From: Robertmurraya korlensis
GTDB taxonomy: Bacteria; Bacillota; Bacilli; Bacillales; Cytobacillaceae
Assembly: GCF_023715225.1 (NCBI RefSeq)
Contig: NZ_JAMBNS010000001.1
Span: 558,001-622,000, forward strand
Direction of reading: 5' to 3'
Length of the DNA: 64,000 bases
The position numbers and the translations under genes were made by a program. Positions 7,651 through 15,753 of the stretch are shown here, piece after piece (position 1 is the first letter of the stretch; every line of letters starts with the position of its first letter). Under the pieces are notes generated by a model, which worked only from the letters and a program-made list of their open reading frames with translations, searched no databases and was not told the DNA's origin.

Positions 7651-8340
7651 ATGAAACCAATTTATACGTCTTATTTGGATGCGGTAAAGGATATTCATGA
7701 TGGTGCAACTCTTATGGTGGGGGGCTTTGGGCTTTGTGGCATTCCCGAAAATTTAATTTTAGCACTCGTTGAAAAGAAAGTCACAGACTTGACGGTCATA
7801 TCAAATAATTGTGGAGTAGATGAATGGGGCCTAGGGCTATTATTAAAAAATAAGCAGATTAAAAAAATGATTGGGTCCTATGTGGGTGAAAATAAAGAGT
7901 TTGAAAGGCAAGTTTTGTCAGCAGAGCTTGAAGTGGAATTAACCCCACAAGGGACGCTAGCTGAAAAGATTCGAGCCGGTGGAGCAGGTATTCCTGCCTT
8001 TTATACACCTGCTGGAGTGGGCACTCCCGTTGCGGATGGGAAAGAGACAAGAAAGTTTAATGGAAAAGAGTATTTACTAGAGGAGGCCCTGCAAGCCGAT
8101 TTTAGTCTCATTCGAGCTTGGAAGGGAGATAAAATGGGAAATCTCATTTACCATAAGACGGCTCGAAACTTTAATCCAATGATGGCAGCTGCAGGGAAAG
8201 TAACTATTGTAGAGGTAGAACATTTATATGAAACAGGAGAACTAGACCCGAATGAAATCCATACACCAAGCATATATGTTCAGCGACTCATTGTTGGAAA
8301 ACAGGAAAAAAGGATTGAAAGACTGACCGTACAGGGCTAG
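7651..8340 (+). CDS. scoA: 3-oxoacid (acetoacetate) CoA-transferase subunit A
   Basis: Subunit A of the succinyl-CoA:3-oxoacid CoA-transferase family, about 229 residues. It has the glycine-rich [12 protein letters not shown] near the N-terminus, typical of CoA transferase family I subunit A. I prefer the ATG at 7651, with AAGGGGTG about 7 nt ahead, over a GTG at 7642 that overlaps that site. It is followed 15 nt later by scoB; the two subunits form the active heteromer. It moves CoA from succinyl-CoA to acetoacetate, linking HMG-CoA lyase output to thiolase and the TCA cycle. Confidence 0.9.
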   Translation: MKPIYTSYLDAVKDIHDGATLMVGGFGLCGIPENLILALVEKKVTDLTVISNNCGVDEWGLGLLLKNKQIKKMIGSYVGENKEFERQVLSAELEVELTPQGTLAEKIRAGGAGIPAFYTPAGVGTPVADGKETRKFNGKEYLLEEALQADFSLIRAWKGDKMGNLIYHKTARNFNPMMAAAGKVTIVEVEHLYETGELDPNEIHTPSIYVQRLIVGKQEKRIERLTVQG

Positions 8341-8355
8341 AAAGGGAGTGGGGAT

Positions 8356-9015
8356 ATGACAAATATTCGTGAAAGAATTGCCAAAAGAGCAGAAAAGGAA
8401 ATTCAAAGTGGATATTACGTAAATTTAGGTATAGGAATGCCAACACTTGTTGCAAATTTTATATCAAAGGATAAAGAGGTCGTTCTACAATCTGAAAACG
8501 GATTACTTGGGATAGGACCTTTTCCTAAAGAAGAGGAAGTAGACGCGGACTTGATTAATGCGGGGAAAGAAACCGTTACGGCTATTCCTGGAGCTGCTTA
8601 TTTTGATAGTGCAGAGTCATTTGCGATGATTCGTGGTGGACACGTAGACATTGCTATCCTCGGAGGAATGGAAGTGTCCGAAAATGGAGATTTGGCGAAC
8701 TGGATGATTCCAGGAAAAATGATTAAAGGCATGGGTGGAGCGATGGACCTTGTTCATGGGGCGAGAAAAATCATCGTCATCATGGAGCATACGAATAAAA
8801 AAGGTGACGCAAAGATCCTAAAAAAATGTAGTTTGCCCTTAACGGGTCAAGGTGTAGTGGACCGAATCATTACTGACAGAGCTGTCATTGAGGTAACTTC
8901 TAATGGCTTAAAGCTTATAGAAGTGGCAAAGGGCTATACGGTAGAGGATGTGGTTGCGTCCACTGAACCTGAGTTGTTAATTGAGGAGAATGTCCGATTA
9001 GATGCATTTGAGTGA
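8356..9015 (+). CDS. scoB: 3-oxoacid (acetoacetate) CoA-transferase subunit B
   Basis: Subunit B, 219 residues. The catalytic Glu lies in the SENG motif near residue 50 ([11 protein letters not shown]) and forms the glutamyl-CoA thioester during CoA transfer. The [12 protein letters not shown] segment near residue 25 is typical of the family. It has its own ribosome site (AAAGGGAG) and is 15 nt after scoA, so they share a transcript. Expected cytosolic partner of ScoA. No terminator is obvious between it and yqkE. Confidence 0.9.
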   Translation: MTNIRERIAKRAEKEIQSGYYVNLGIGMPTLVANFISKDKEVVLQSENGLLGIGPFPKEEEVDADLINAGKETVTAIPGAAYFDSAESFAMIRGGHVDIAILGGMEVSENGDLANWMIPGKMIKGMGGAMDLVHGARKIIVIMEHTNKKGDAKILKKCSLPLTGQGVVDRIITDRAVIEVTSNGLKLIEVAKGYTVEDVVASTEPELLIEENVRLDAFE

Positions 9016-9079
9016 GGATAGTACGATGATCGAACATTTGGTATAATATTCGTCATCAACATGTAGAGAGGGATTTTGA

Positions 9080-9331
9080 ATGAAGAAGAAAAAACAAACT
9101 CGCCCGGCTCAAAAGAAAGTCGAAGACAAACCAGTCACTCTTGGTGACCTTTTAAATGTGGACCTAGTCAAACAATTAAAGAATGCAAAAAATGAACTAG
9201 AGGAAGAAGCTCAAGCTAAAAAGGAAGCGGAAGAGGAAAGAAAACGAGAAGAACGCCGCCTAAAAGAAAAAAACAAAACGTTTGAAGAGCTTCTGAATGA
9301 AAGTGTATTTGATTGGAAGAAATTTAAGTGA
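9080..9331 (+). CDS. yqkE: YqkE-family small protein
   Basis: An 83-residue protein, extremely rich in Lys and Glu. It is probably a long charged helix or coiled coil from about residue 30 to 65, with a short conserved tail ending ESVFDWKKFK. It has no Cys, membrane segment or signal. It matches the YqkE family of Bacilli in size, composition and genome position ahead of yqkF. Function is unknown. A ribosome site (AGAGAGGG) precedes the ATG. Confidence 0.75.
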   Translation: MKKKKQTRPAQKKVEDKPVTLGDLLNVDLVKQLKNAKNELEEEAQAKKEAEEERKREERRLKEKNKTFEELLNESVFDWKKFK

Positions 9332-9342
9332 TTGTACGTGTG

Positions 9343-9376
9343 GGTCCTTCATTTTTGTGATGAAGGACCTTTCATT
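9343..9376 (+). terminator. Terminator after yqkE
   Basis: Long stem formed by GGTCCTTCAT and its complement ATGAAGGACC around a short loop, followed by a T-rich tail interrupted by one C. Confidence 0.75.
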
Positions 9377-9396
9377 GTTAGACGGGCATTTTCGAA

Positions 9397-10305
9397 TTAC
9401 CGATGCTGGTCATACACATTCGCTTTTGAAACGTCCTTAATAAAAGCAACCTCTTCTACTGATAAGGGTTGAGAGCGAACAGCATTTGCATTGTTCTTCA
9501 CTTGTTCCACTGAGCTTGCCCCAGCAACCACACTAGCAACGGTCGGGTTATGAAGAACGTATCGTAAAGAAACTTCAGTTAAAGATCGATCCCCAAAGTG
9601 ATTTTTTAACTGTTTTACTAGCGAGCGTAACTCTTCCTCTGAATAATCCATAAAGCCCTTTTCTGTAATTTTATTCACACCAGCATCGCTTAATAAACCC
9701 TTTGCGACAGGTCCACGTGCTACAACTGAAATATCATTCTCACGAAGAACATGTAAAGCTTCCTCTTCCGGACGGCGATCAAGGATACTGTACTGCATCA
9801 TCACGGACGAGATATTCGATTTACTAGCATATTCACGAATGACATTTGGTCGGATCGAGGATATACCGTAATATTTAATAAGACCCTCACTAACTAGATC
9901 TTCAAATGCCTCAATCGTTTCATCAATTGGATCATCCAAAGTACCGCCATGAAGTTGATATAAATCAATATAATCAGTTCCAAGTCTAGTAAGGCTGTCT
10001 TTAACGGCTTCCTTAATATACGCTTTGCTTGGATCCCAGCTCCAACCATCTTGTTTATTGTTCCAGCGGTTTCCGACCTTTGTTGCCATAATTATCTGCT
10101 CTCGTACAGGCTTTAAAGCTCGTCCGACGATTGATTCATTCACTCCAAAATCGTATAGGTCTGTCGTATCAAAATAATTGACTCCTTCTTCAAGAGCGGC
10201 GTTGATGATTCGTTCTGCTGCAAGTGCATCTGTTCCAAGCGTCATGCATCCAAGTCCTAGCTCTGTTACATACAAATCCGACTTACCGAGACGTCTCTTT
10301 TCCAT
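9397..10305 (-). CDS. yqkF: Aldo/keto reductase, YqkF family
   Basis: A 302-residue NADPH-dependent aldo/keto reductase with a TIM barrel. The catalytic tetrad is readable: Asp and Tyr in FDTTDLYDFG (about residues 45-52), Lys in MATKVG (about 76), and His in YQLHGG (about 118). The NADPH-binding end carries the usual VVAGASSVEQVKNN segment. It is transcribed leftward, downstream of mciZ (gap about 85 nt). Substrate unknown. Same gene and position as B. subtilis yqkF. Confidence 0.88.
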   Translation of the reverse strand: MEKRRLGKSDLYVTELGLGCMTLGTDALAAERIINAALEEGVNYFDTTDLYDFGVNESIVGRALKPVREQIIMATKVGNRWNNKQDGWSWDPSKAYIKEAVKDSLTRLGTDYIDLYQLHGGTLDDPIDETIEAFEDLVSEGLIKYYGISSIRPNVIREYASKSNISSVMMQYSILDRRPEEEALHVLRENDISVVARGPVAKGLLSDAGVNKITEKGFMDYSEEELRSLVKQLKNHFGDRSLTEVSLRYVLHNPTVASVVAGASSVEQVKNNANAVRSQPLSVEEVAFIKDVSKANVYDQHR

Positions 10306-10389
10306 GGGTTAAGCACCTTCTTCTATAAAATAGATTACCTTCTGCTCATTATTTTACAGAAAATTCCCCATTGATGCGAAGAACAAGCC

Positions 10390-10524
10390 TTACTTTTTCT
10401 TTCTCTCGTCCTCGACCCAGTCTTTTACGAGAGTATAGTCTTTAGAATATTGGAGAAGTTTGTGTCGAATTTCCCATGCTTTCCCGACAAGAACGATTCC
10501 TTTTCCGTGTAAGTATATTTTCAT
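10390..10524 (-). CDS. mciZ: MciZ homologue, sporulation inhibitor of FtsZ
   Basis: A 44-residue gene, reading MKIYLHGKGIVLVGKAWEIR at its start. B. subtilis MciZ is 40 residues and shares the central KG-(I/V)-VLVGKAWEIR block and the later VKDW motif. MciZ caps FtsZ filaments in the mother cell and prevents further division septa during sporulation. The start has GGAGGAAAG just ahead. A sigma E type promoter lies upstream, as expected for a mother-cell gene. It sits between yqkF and nudF, also as in B. subtilis. The C-terminus is extended by a charged DERKKK tail. Confidence 0.85.
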   Translation of the reverse strand: MKIYLHGKGIVLVGKAWEIRHKLLQYSKDYTLVKDWVEDERKKK

Positions 10525-10552
10525 CACTTTCCTCCAAATTAAGGTATGATAA

Positions 10553-10578
10553 AATGTATGAAGAAACTAGCTGACTAT
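10553..10578 (-). promoter_or_regulatory. Sigma E promoter of mciZ
   Basis: On the minus strand CATACATT (10560-10553) matches the sigma E -10 consensus CATACANT exactly. ATA (10578-10576) stands 15 nt upstream as the -35 core. It overlaps the leader of nudF on the other strand. Confidence 0.7.
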
Positions 10579-10597
10579 AGAACAGGAGTGGAGACAA

Positions 10598-11152
10598 ATG
10601 AGTTCATCCTTTGAAGAAAAAACAATCAAATCAGAAAAGATCTTCTCTGGGAAAATCATTTCATTACAGGTAGACGATGTGGAGTTACCAAATGGAAAGC
10701 ATTCGAAACGCGAGCTGATAAAACATCCAGGCGCAGTTGCTGTTATTGCGATAACGGATGAAGGAAAATTGGTAATGGTTGAGCAATACAGAAAAGCTTT
10801 GGAAAGAGATGTAGTGGAAATCCCTGCAGGAAAGCTTGAAAAGGGAGAAGAACCATCCCTTTGTGCGAAGCGTGAGCTAGAAGAAGAGACCGGTTATGTA
10901 TGCAAAAGCCTAGATTGGTTGATTTCTTTCTACACATCACCTGGATTCGCGGATGAAATTGTTCATTTATATGTGGCACGTGGATTAGAGAAAAAAGAAG
11001 ACGCTGCACCACCTGACGAGGATGAGTTTGTTACATTAGTAGAGCTAACGCTTGAAGAAGCACTAGAATACATAGAAGAGAGAAAAATATATGATGCAAA
11101 AACAGCCTACGCTGTTCAATACTTACAACTACAAGAGGCATTAAAGAAATGA
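10598..11152 (+). CDS. nudF: ADP-ribose pyrophosphatase (Nudix hydrolase)
   Basis: A 184-residue Nudix hydrolase. The Nudix box runs from about residue 78 to 100: GKLEKGE, then KRELEEETGY with the metal-binding REXXEE core. The downstream helix region YTSPGFADE is the signature of the ADP-ribose subgroup. It hydrolyses ADP-ribose to AMP and ribose-5-phosphate. Its stop codon overlaps the start of the EndoQ-like gene (ATGA arrangement), so the two are translationally coupled. Confidence 0.9.
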   Translation: MSSSFEEKTIKSEKIFSGKIISLQVDDVELPNGKHSKRELIKHPGAVAVIAITDEGKLVMVEQYRKALERDVVEIPAGKLEKGEEPSLCAKRELEEETGYVCKSLDWLISFYTSPGFADEIVHLYVARGLEKKEDAAPPDEDEFVTLVELTLEEALEYIEERKIYDAKTAYAVQYLQLQEALKK

Positions 11153-12312
11153 ACTCATACTTCGCCGACCTTCACATCCATATTGGGAGAACATGGAATG
11201 GGAAGGCAGTGAAAATAACGGGGTCAAAATCATTAACGTTTACGAATATTATTCAGCATGCGAGAACGATTAAAGGATTGGATATCATAGGAATCATCGA
11301 TTGCCATTCACCTGAGGTCATTCAAGAGATGGAAGCATTGATAAGTGAAGGGGAAATAATAGAGGCTACAAGAGGTGGTTTGCTGTATGGAGACATGCTT
11401 ATCCTTATGGGTTCTGAACTTGAAATCTACGACGATCACAGCAAGGGCCCCATTCATATACTAGCCTTTTTGCCTAACATGGCTCGTTTAAAGGAATTTT
11501 CCCAATGGCTTTCCAATCATTTGAAAAATATCAACCTAAGCTCACAGCGTGTGTATGTGACGGGACTTGAGTTGCAGAAAAAGGTGAAGGAACTAGGGGG
11601 ATTATTTATTCCAGCCCATGTATTTACTCCATTTAAAAGCTTGTTTGGAAAAGGAGTAAAACAGACACTCACTGAGGTGTTTGATCCAGACTTAATAGAT
11701 GGCATAGAGCTTGGATTAAGTGCTAATACGCAAATGGCAGATCAAATAGGTGAGCTTCATCGGTATTCATATGTGACGAATTCAGATGCACACTCATTAG
11801 GGAAAATTGCAAGAGAATATCAGCAAATCAGAATGAATGAGCTGTCTTTTACTAGCTTTCAGGAGGCTTTATACAACCAAGATGATCAGTATGTAGAAGC
11901 TAATTATGGACTTGATCCATTGCTCGGAAAGTATCACGAAACCGTATGTGCTCACTGCAATGAGAAAGTTCAGTTGTCCGACTATTCATGTGAAACATGT
12001 GGACAGACCAAATTCATTAAAGGAGTGGCAACAAGAATACGAGAGCTTCAAACCTCTAAAGAGGGAAAGAAGGGACGTCCTCCATATATTCATCAAGTTC
12101 CTTTAGACTTCATTCCAGGACTCGGACCAAAGCTTTTTCAAAAATTACTAGATCATTTTGGCACGGAAATGGCCATTCTCCATCACGTGCCCGAAGAAGC
12201 TCTACAAGAGGTTGTTCCAAAACGCGTGGCAGAATTAATTGTTTCAGCTAGAAATGGAGACCTTCATTTCCATGCAGGTGGTGGTGGAAGGTACGGGAAG
12301 ATTATTGAATAG
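11149..12312 (+). CDS. Endonuclease Q-like PHP-domain protein (YqxK/TIGR00375 family)
   Basis: A 387-residue protein. The N-terminal PHP domain has metal ligands in FADLHIHIGR, IIDCHSPE and TNSDAHSLG. A four-Cys zinc finger follows (CAHC near 269 and CETC near 283). A C-terminal helix-hairpin-helix region (DFIPGLGPKLFQKLL) would bind DNA. This is the architecture of Endonuclease Q, which nicks DNA 5' to deaminated bases; homologues are known from Thermococcales and some Bacillus species. Overlap with nudF suggests a joint role in damaged-nucleotide handling. The assignment is by domain order and motifs; activity is inferred. Confidence 0.8.
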   Translation: MNSYFADLHIHIGRTWNGKAVKITGSKSLTFTNIIQHARTIKGLDIIGIIDCHSPEVIQEMEALISEGEIIEATRGGLLYGDMLILMGSELEIYDDHSKGPIHILAFLPNMARLKEFSQWLSNHLKNINLSSQRVYVTGLELQKKVKELGGLFIPAHVFTPFKSLFGKGVKQTLTEVFDPDLIDGIELGLSANTQMADQIGELHRYSYVTNSDAHSLGKIAREYQQIRMNELSFTSFQEALYNQDDQYVEANYGLDPLLGKYHETVCAHCNEKVQLSDYSCETCGQTKFIKGVATRIRELQTSKEGKKGRPPYIHQVPLDFIPGLGPKLFQKLLDHFGTEMAILHHVPEEALQEVVPKRVAELIVSARNGDLHFHAGGGGRYGKIIE

Positions 12313-12344
12313 AAGAGACAGTAGATACTGTCTCTTCTATTATT
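12311..12344 (+). terminator. Bidirectional terminator between the EndoQ-like gene and the GNAT gene
   Basis: Perfect 13-bp stem (AGAAGAGACAGTA and complement) with a two-base loop, then an AT-rich tail. It serves two convergent genes. Confidence 0.75.
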
Positions 12345-12900
12345 TTAGCTTTGAAAAAACACAGGTATCCCTAAGCGTTTTCCCATCCGCACTTTTACTA
12401 TTATTTTTTAAGGTGGCTTCTAGGGTAAATCCGAGTTTTTCAGGAATGCTTCGACTAGCGATATTAGCCGGATCACAGCGGATTTCCACGCGATTCGCTT
12501 GCAAATCTTCAAAGGCAGTTTTTATTAAAGCAGTTGTGGATTCCGTTATATACCCCTTTTTTGTCAAGCGACTGTCACACCAATATCCAATCTCAAAGCA
12601 ACCTGCCTCCCAATTGATTCGGTGCAGTCCTGTAGAACCTATAAATTGATGATCCTCTTTTCTAAAAATATGAAGTCGAATATCCTCTTTTAAAATAAAT
12701 TGGGCGTAGGATTTTCTCACTCCTTCTTCCACATCCTCTACTGTTTGATGTAGATGAGCGAAGGGAAGCCATTCTTGTAAATCGTTTAATGATGCTTGTA
12801 TGGCTTCGTAGACAAGATGACCGTCCCCAGGCATACAAGGTCGAATATAAAGACGCTCTGATTCTATTTTTTCAGGAAAATCTATTAATATAGGTTTCAT
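12340..12900 (-). CDS. GNAT acetyltransferase, RimJ/RimL type
   Basis: A 186-residue GNAT-fold N-acetyltransferase close to the RimL/RimJ (ribosomal protein Ser/Ala acetyltransferase) group. It opens with IESERLYIRPCMPGDG and has the FEIGYWCDSRLTKKGYITES region that forms the acetyl-CoA pyrophosphate loop. The end, ASRSIPEKLGFTLEATL, is a typical GNAT motif B. I use the ATG at 12900 behind GGAGGGAAAG; an upstream TTG falls inside the ribosome site. The substrate is unknown. It diverges from spoIIM. Confidence 0.8.
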   Translation of the reverse strand: MKPILIDFPEKIESERLYIRPCMPGDGHLVYEAIQASLNDLQEWLPFAHLHQTVEDVEEGVRKSYAQFILKEDIRLHIFRKEDHQFIGSTGLHRINWEAGCFEIGYWCDSRLTKKGYITESTTALIKTAFEDLQANRVEIRCDPANIASRSIPEKLGFTLEATLKNNSKSADGKTLRDTCVFSKLK

Positions 12901-12988
12901 TATCTTTCCCTCCAAAAAAATGAGATTTCGAGTATTATAACTGGAAAGTTATGGTTAAGACAAGAGATTTTTTAGAATCTATCTAGTC

Positions 12989-13015
12989 ATACCTTTACTA
13001 GAGTTCGCATACATT
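12989..13015 (+). promoter_or_regulatory. Sigma E promoter of spoIIM
   Basis: ATA (12989-12991) followed after 16 nt by CATACATT (13008-13015), an exact match to the sigma E -10 consensus. spoIIM is a known sigma E gene in B. subtilis. Confidence 0.7.
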
Positions 13016-13048
13016 TTACTAACTGAGTTGTAAGGGGAGGAAAAGCAA

Positions 13049-13693
13049 TTGAAGAAAAGAAAATACCAGAACGTCGTAGCAATGCATTTCCGCGAGCACT
13101 CCTCGATTTATTTATTTGTCGTGGTGTTATTTCTAATGGGAGTCATCTTTGGAGCAATAATCGTCAATAGTTTAAGCTTTACCCAGAAGGAAGACCTATT
13201 TTATTATTTATCACAATTTTTCGGACAAGTATCAGACGGAAAAGTAGCAGCATCAAAAGATTTGTTTTATCAAAGTTTTTTTCATAACAGTAAGTTTGTG
13301 GGGCTTATGTGGGTATTAGGTGTGTCAATTATCGGCTTACCAATTACACTTATACTTTTGTTTATGAAAGGAATGGTTGTTGGGTTTACGGTCGGTTTTT
13401 TAGTGAATCAAATGGGCTGGGAAGGTTTTGTGTTATCCTTTGTATCTGTACTTCCGCAAAATCTATTAATTATCCCAGTATTTATTATTGGTGCAACCCT
13501 GTCAGTAGCATTCTCACTAAAGATGATTCGAAGACAGTTTATGAAAAAACAGGGCCAACCCATCATGCCGATGCTAGGCGGATACGTTGCAGCCTTTTTA
13601 GCCGCTCTTATATTCATTGCCATAGCTGCTGCCATTGAGGCATATATATCACCATTATTAATGAAATCAATTGTTGAATCGATTCACTCTTAA
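13049..13693 (+). CDS. spoIIM: Stage II sporulation protein M
   Basis: A 214-residue integral membrane protein with about five hydrophobic segments: near residues 20-40, 88-110, 112-128, 130-152 and 175-200. It matches SpoIIM, which works with SpoIID and SpoIIP in peptidoglycan remodelling that drives engulfment. Translation starts at TTG 13049, 8 nt after GGGGAGG; the first ATG in frame comes later and would remove the cytoplasmic N-terminus. The sigma E promoter just ahead agrees with mother-cell expression. No partner genes follow. Confidence 0.92.
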   Translation: MKKRKYQNVVAMHFREHSSIYLFVVVLFLMGVIFGAIIVNSLSFTQKEDLFYYLSQFFGQVSDGKVAASKDLFYQSFFHNSKFVGLMWVLGVSIIGLPITLILLFMKGMVVGFTVGFLVNQMGWEGFVLSFVSVLPQNLLIIPVFIIGATLSVAFSLKMIRRQFMKKQGQPIMPMLGGYVAAFLAALIFIAIAAAIEAYISPLLMKSIVESIHS

Positions 13694-13749
13694 TAATAAT
13701 TATTTTTATATGATAATTGTTATTTTCGCTTATTTGTAATTATTTTATT

Positions 13750-13777
13750 TTGAAAGTCTATTCTCATCTGTTATAAT
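13750..13777 (+). promoter_or_regulatory. fur: Sigma A promoter of fur
   Basis: TTGAAA (13750-13755), 16 nt, TATAAT (13772-13777). The stretch TTATAATGAGTATTG over the -10 is a partial match to the PerR/Fur-family dyad TTATAATNATTATAA. An AT-rich Fur-box-like run, TGATAATTGTTAT, lies about 40 nt upstream. Confidence 0.6.
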
Positions 13778-13810
13778 GAGTATTGACAGTGGCGAGGGAG
13801 GACTTTCGTG

Positions 13811-14269
13811 ATGGAAAATCGAATTGATAGAATTAAAAAACAGTTACATTCGTCCAGTTACAAGTTAACACCTCAGCGCGAAGCAACCGTTCGAGTGTTA
13901 TTAGAGCATGAAGAGGATCATTTAAGTGCGGAAGATGTATACCTCCTTGTAAAAGAAAAATCGCCTGAGATTGGATTGGCAACTGTTTATCGAACTCTGG
14001 AATTACTTACAGAACTGAAAATTGTTGATAAAATAAACTTTGGAGATGGCGTCTCAAGGTACGACCTAAGACAGGAAGGTGCAGCACACTTCCATCACCA
14101 CTTAGTATGTATTGAATGTGGAGCAGTTGATGAAATACAAGAAGATCTACTTGAAGATGTGGAAGAGACGGTAGAGCGCCGCTGGAACTTTAAAATTAAG
14201 GACCACCGTTTAACCTTTCATGGTATATGCCACCGCTGTCATGACAAAGTAGAGGCAGAAGAAGAATAA
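13811..14269 (+). CDS. fur: Ferric uptake regulator Fur
   Basis: A 152-residue Fur protein, nearly identical to B. subtilis Fur over long stretches (opening MENRIDRIKKQLHSSSYKLT). It has an N-terminal winged helix (ATVYRTLELL recognition region near 60). The metal-binding and dimerisation half contains HFHHHLVC and a CXXC pair (CIEC, later CHRC). With Fe(II) it represses iron-uptake genes. I place the start at ATG 13811 rather than the GTG immediately before it; GGGAGGA is ahead of both. Ends at a terminator. Confidence 0.95.
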   Translation: MENRIDRIKKQLHSSSYKLTPQREATVRVLLEHEEDHLSAEDVYLLVKEKSPEIGLATVYRTLELLTELKIVDKINFGDGVSRYDLRQEGAAHFHHHLVCIECGAVDEIQEDLLEDVEETVERRWNFKIKDHRLTFHGICHRCHDKVEAEEE

Positions 14270-14276
14270 ACCAGCA

Positions 14277-14306
14277 AAACCTTTTCAAATGGAAAGGTTT
14301 TTTATT
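14277..14306 (+). terminator. fur: Terminator after fur
   Basis: Stem AAACCTTTTC with GGAAAGGTTT, AAAT loop, then a T-rich tail. Confidence 0.8.
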
Positions 14307-14432
14307 TTGGTTCTTTTTATAACAGTTAAAGCCCTTTAGGTATAATTCTTGTCCAAACTGGCATACCCTTTACTAGTAGGTTCTTTAAGAATAAGAGCCA
14401 ATACTTTATTTTGGATTTGGAGGACATCAAAA

Positions 14433-14660
14433 ATGAAAGCGTGGTTCCAGCTCGTTTTTCAAACCTTGAAGGTATTTATCCTTTTTACCGGATGCACAAT
14501 CCTCTTTTATTATGGTATTATGTGGGTAAATGAAGAGTATCAAGATTATCATCGATACGATGAACCAAATGGGACAGCGGTAAAAGTGTCTGCTAATGTA
14601 GATACAGAAAAATCTACTTGGTTTGATCGTATTGTTCTTTTTTACTTAAATGGGGAGTAA
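14433..14660 (+). CDS. yqzK: YqzK family protein (DUF4227)
   Basis: A 75-residue protein with one membrane segment (about residues 10-30) and a polar C-terminal tail. Size, composition and position between fur and xerD match YqzK of B. subtilis. The ATG at 14433 has GGAGGAC about 8 nt ahead; an in-frame upstream start at 14349 lacks a ribosome site. xerD begins 6 nt after the stop, so the two genes are co-transcribed. Function unknown. Confidence 0.8.
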   Translation: MKAWFQLVFQTLKVFILFTGCTILFYYGIMWVNEEYQDYHRYDEPNGTAVKVSANVDTEKSTWFDRIVLFYLNGE

Positions 14661-14666
14661 TGTTAG

Positions 14667-15557
14667 ATGGAAGATGAGTTAAAGGACTTTATGCATTTTC
14701 TAATAGTTGAAAAAGCATTAGCTAAAAATACGATTGTATCATACGAAAGAGATTTAAAAGCGTACTTAAAATATATAAAGACAGTAGAAAATGTTCAATC
14801 CATTAACGATATCGGCCGGATCCAGATTGTACATTTTTTAGGTCATTTAAAAGAACAAGGAAAATCGTCAAGAACGATTGCAAGGAATATAGCCTCTATA
14901 CGCGCTTTTCATCAGTTCTTGTTACGTGAAAAAGTAGCAGAGCAGGATCCTTCTGTACATATTGAAACACCTCAGCTTGAACGAACACTTCCAAAGGTGT
15001 TAAATCTGCAAGAGGTTGAAAGATTGTTAGAGGTACCAAAGCTTCACACCCATTACGGATTGCGTGATAAAGCGATGCTTGAGCTTTTATATGCAACAGG
15101 AATTCGTGTAAGTGAACTAATTGGTTTGAATCTCGATGATGCCCATTTAACGATGGGATTTGTTCGGTGTATCGGAAAGGGAAATAAAGAGCGGATTATT
15201 CCATTAGGCCGAACAGCCGCAGCAGCCATTCAAGAGTATATAGACAAGGGGCGCCCGCAATTCATTAAAAATCAACGAGAAGAATCATTGTTCGTCAACC
15301 ATCATGGAAGAAGATTAACAAGACAGGGATTCTGGAAGATTTTAAAGGGATTAACGAAGGAAGCCGGCATTGAGAAGGAACTAACTCCTCATACACTTAG
15401 ACATTCCTTTGCTACCCATCTTCTCGAGAATGGAGCAGATTTAAGAGCGGTTCAGGAAATGCTAGGACATTCAGATATATCGACAACGCAAATATACACA
15501 CATGTAACGAAAACGCGTTTAAAGGACGTGTACAGTCAATTCCACCCAAGAGCCTAA
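14667..15557 (+). CDS. xerD: Tyrosine recombinase XerD (RipX)
   Basis: A 296-residue tyrosine recombinase. The N-terminal SAM-like core-binding domain covers about residues 1-95. The catalytic residues are all present: Arg in ATGIRVSEL, Lys in GKGNKER, His-Leu-Arg-His in HTLRHSFA, His in MLGHSDI, and the nucleophile Tyr in TTQIYTH near the C-terminus. With XerC it resolves chromosome dimers at dif. Length is standard. It is translated directly after yqzK and ends at a terminator. Confidence 0.95.
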   Translation: MEDELKDFMHFLIVEKALAKNTIVSYERDLKAYLKYIKTVENVQSINDIGRIQIVHFLGHLKEQGKSSRTIARNIASIRAFHQFLLREKVAEQDPSVHIETPQLERTLPKVLNLQEVERLLEVPKLHTHYGLRDKAMLELLYATGIRVSELIGLNLDDAHLTMGFVRCIGKGNKERIIPLGRTAAAAIQEYIDKGRPQFIKNQREESLFVNHHGRRLTRQGFWKILKGLTKEAGIEKELTPHTLRHSFATHLLENGADLRAVQEMLGHSDISTTQIYTHVTKTRLKDVYSQFHPRA

Positions 15558-15585
15558 TAGTTTAAGAGAAAGTAATTAATGTTCA

Positions 15586-15622
15586 AAAAGCTGCCATGAA
15601 AAGATAGCAGCTTTTCGTTGTG
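15586..15622 (+). terminator. Terminator after xerD
   Basis: 9-bp perfect stem AAAAGCTGC/GCAGCTTTT with a 12-nt loop. The T tail is interrupted (TTTTCGTTGTGTTTT), so termination may be incomplete. Confidence 0.65.
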
Positions 15623-15653
15623 TTTTATATGAAACTTCTTGTACAATGGAGAT

Positions 15654-15667
15654 GTCAGACTTCTGAC
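15654..15667 (+). promoter_or_regulatory. Palindrome upstream of drm, possible operator
   Basis: GTCAGA-CT-TCTGAC, a perfect 6-bp inverted repeat with a 2-nt centre, about 87 nt before the drm start codon. No RNA terminator follows it. It could be an operator for a nucleoside-responsive regulator; this is inference. Confidence 0.3.
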
Positions 15668-15722
15668 GTTATTAGATATTGATCCGTCAAATTAATATTT
15701 GGGAAAGCTATTTGATGAGAGT

Positions 15723-15736
15723 TGTAAACGGTTAAT
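15723..15736 (+). promoter_or_regulatory. Candidate cre box ahead of drm
   Basis: TGTAAACGGTTAAT resembles the cre consensus TGWAANCGNTNWCA, with deviations in the last two positions. It lies just ahead of the drm ribosome site (AAGGAGGAG), where CcpA could act as a roadblock. Confidence 0.45.
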
Positions 15737-15753
15737 TTTAAGGAGGAGAATGA

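Noticed and set aside
12239-12649. Plus-strand open frame crossing the EndoQ/GNAT junction
   Set aside because: It runs through a strong bidirectional terminator and antisense to the GNAT gene; composition is not protein-like.
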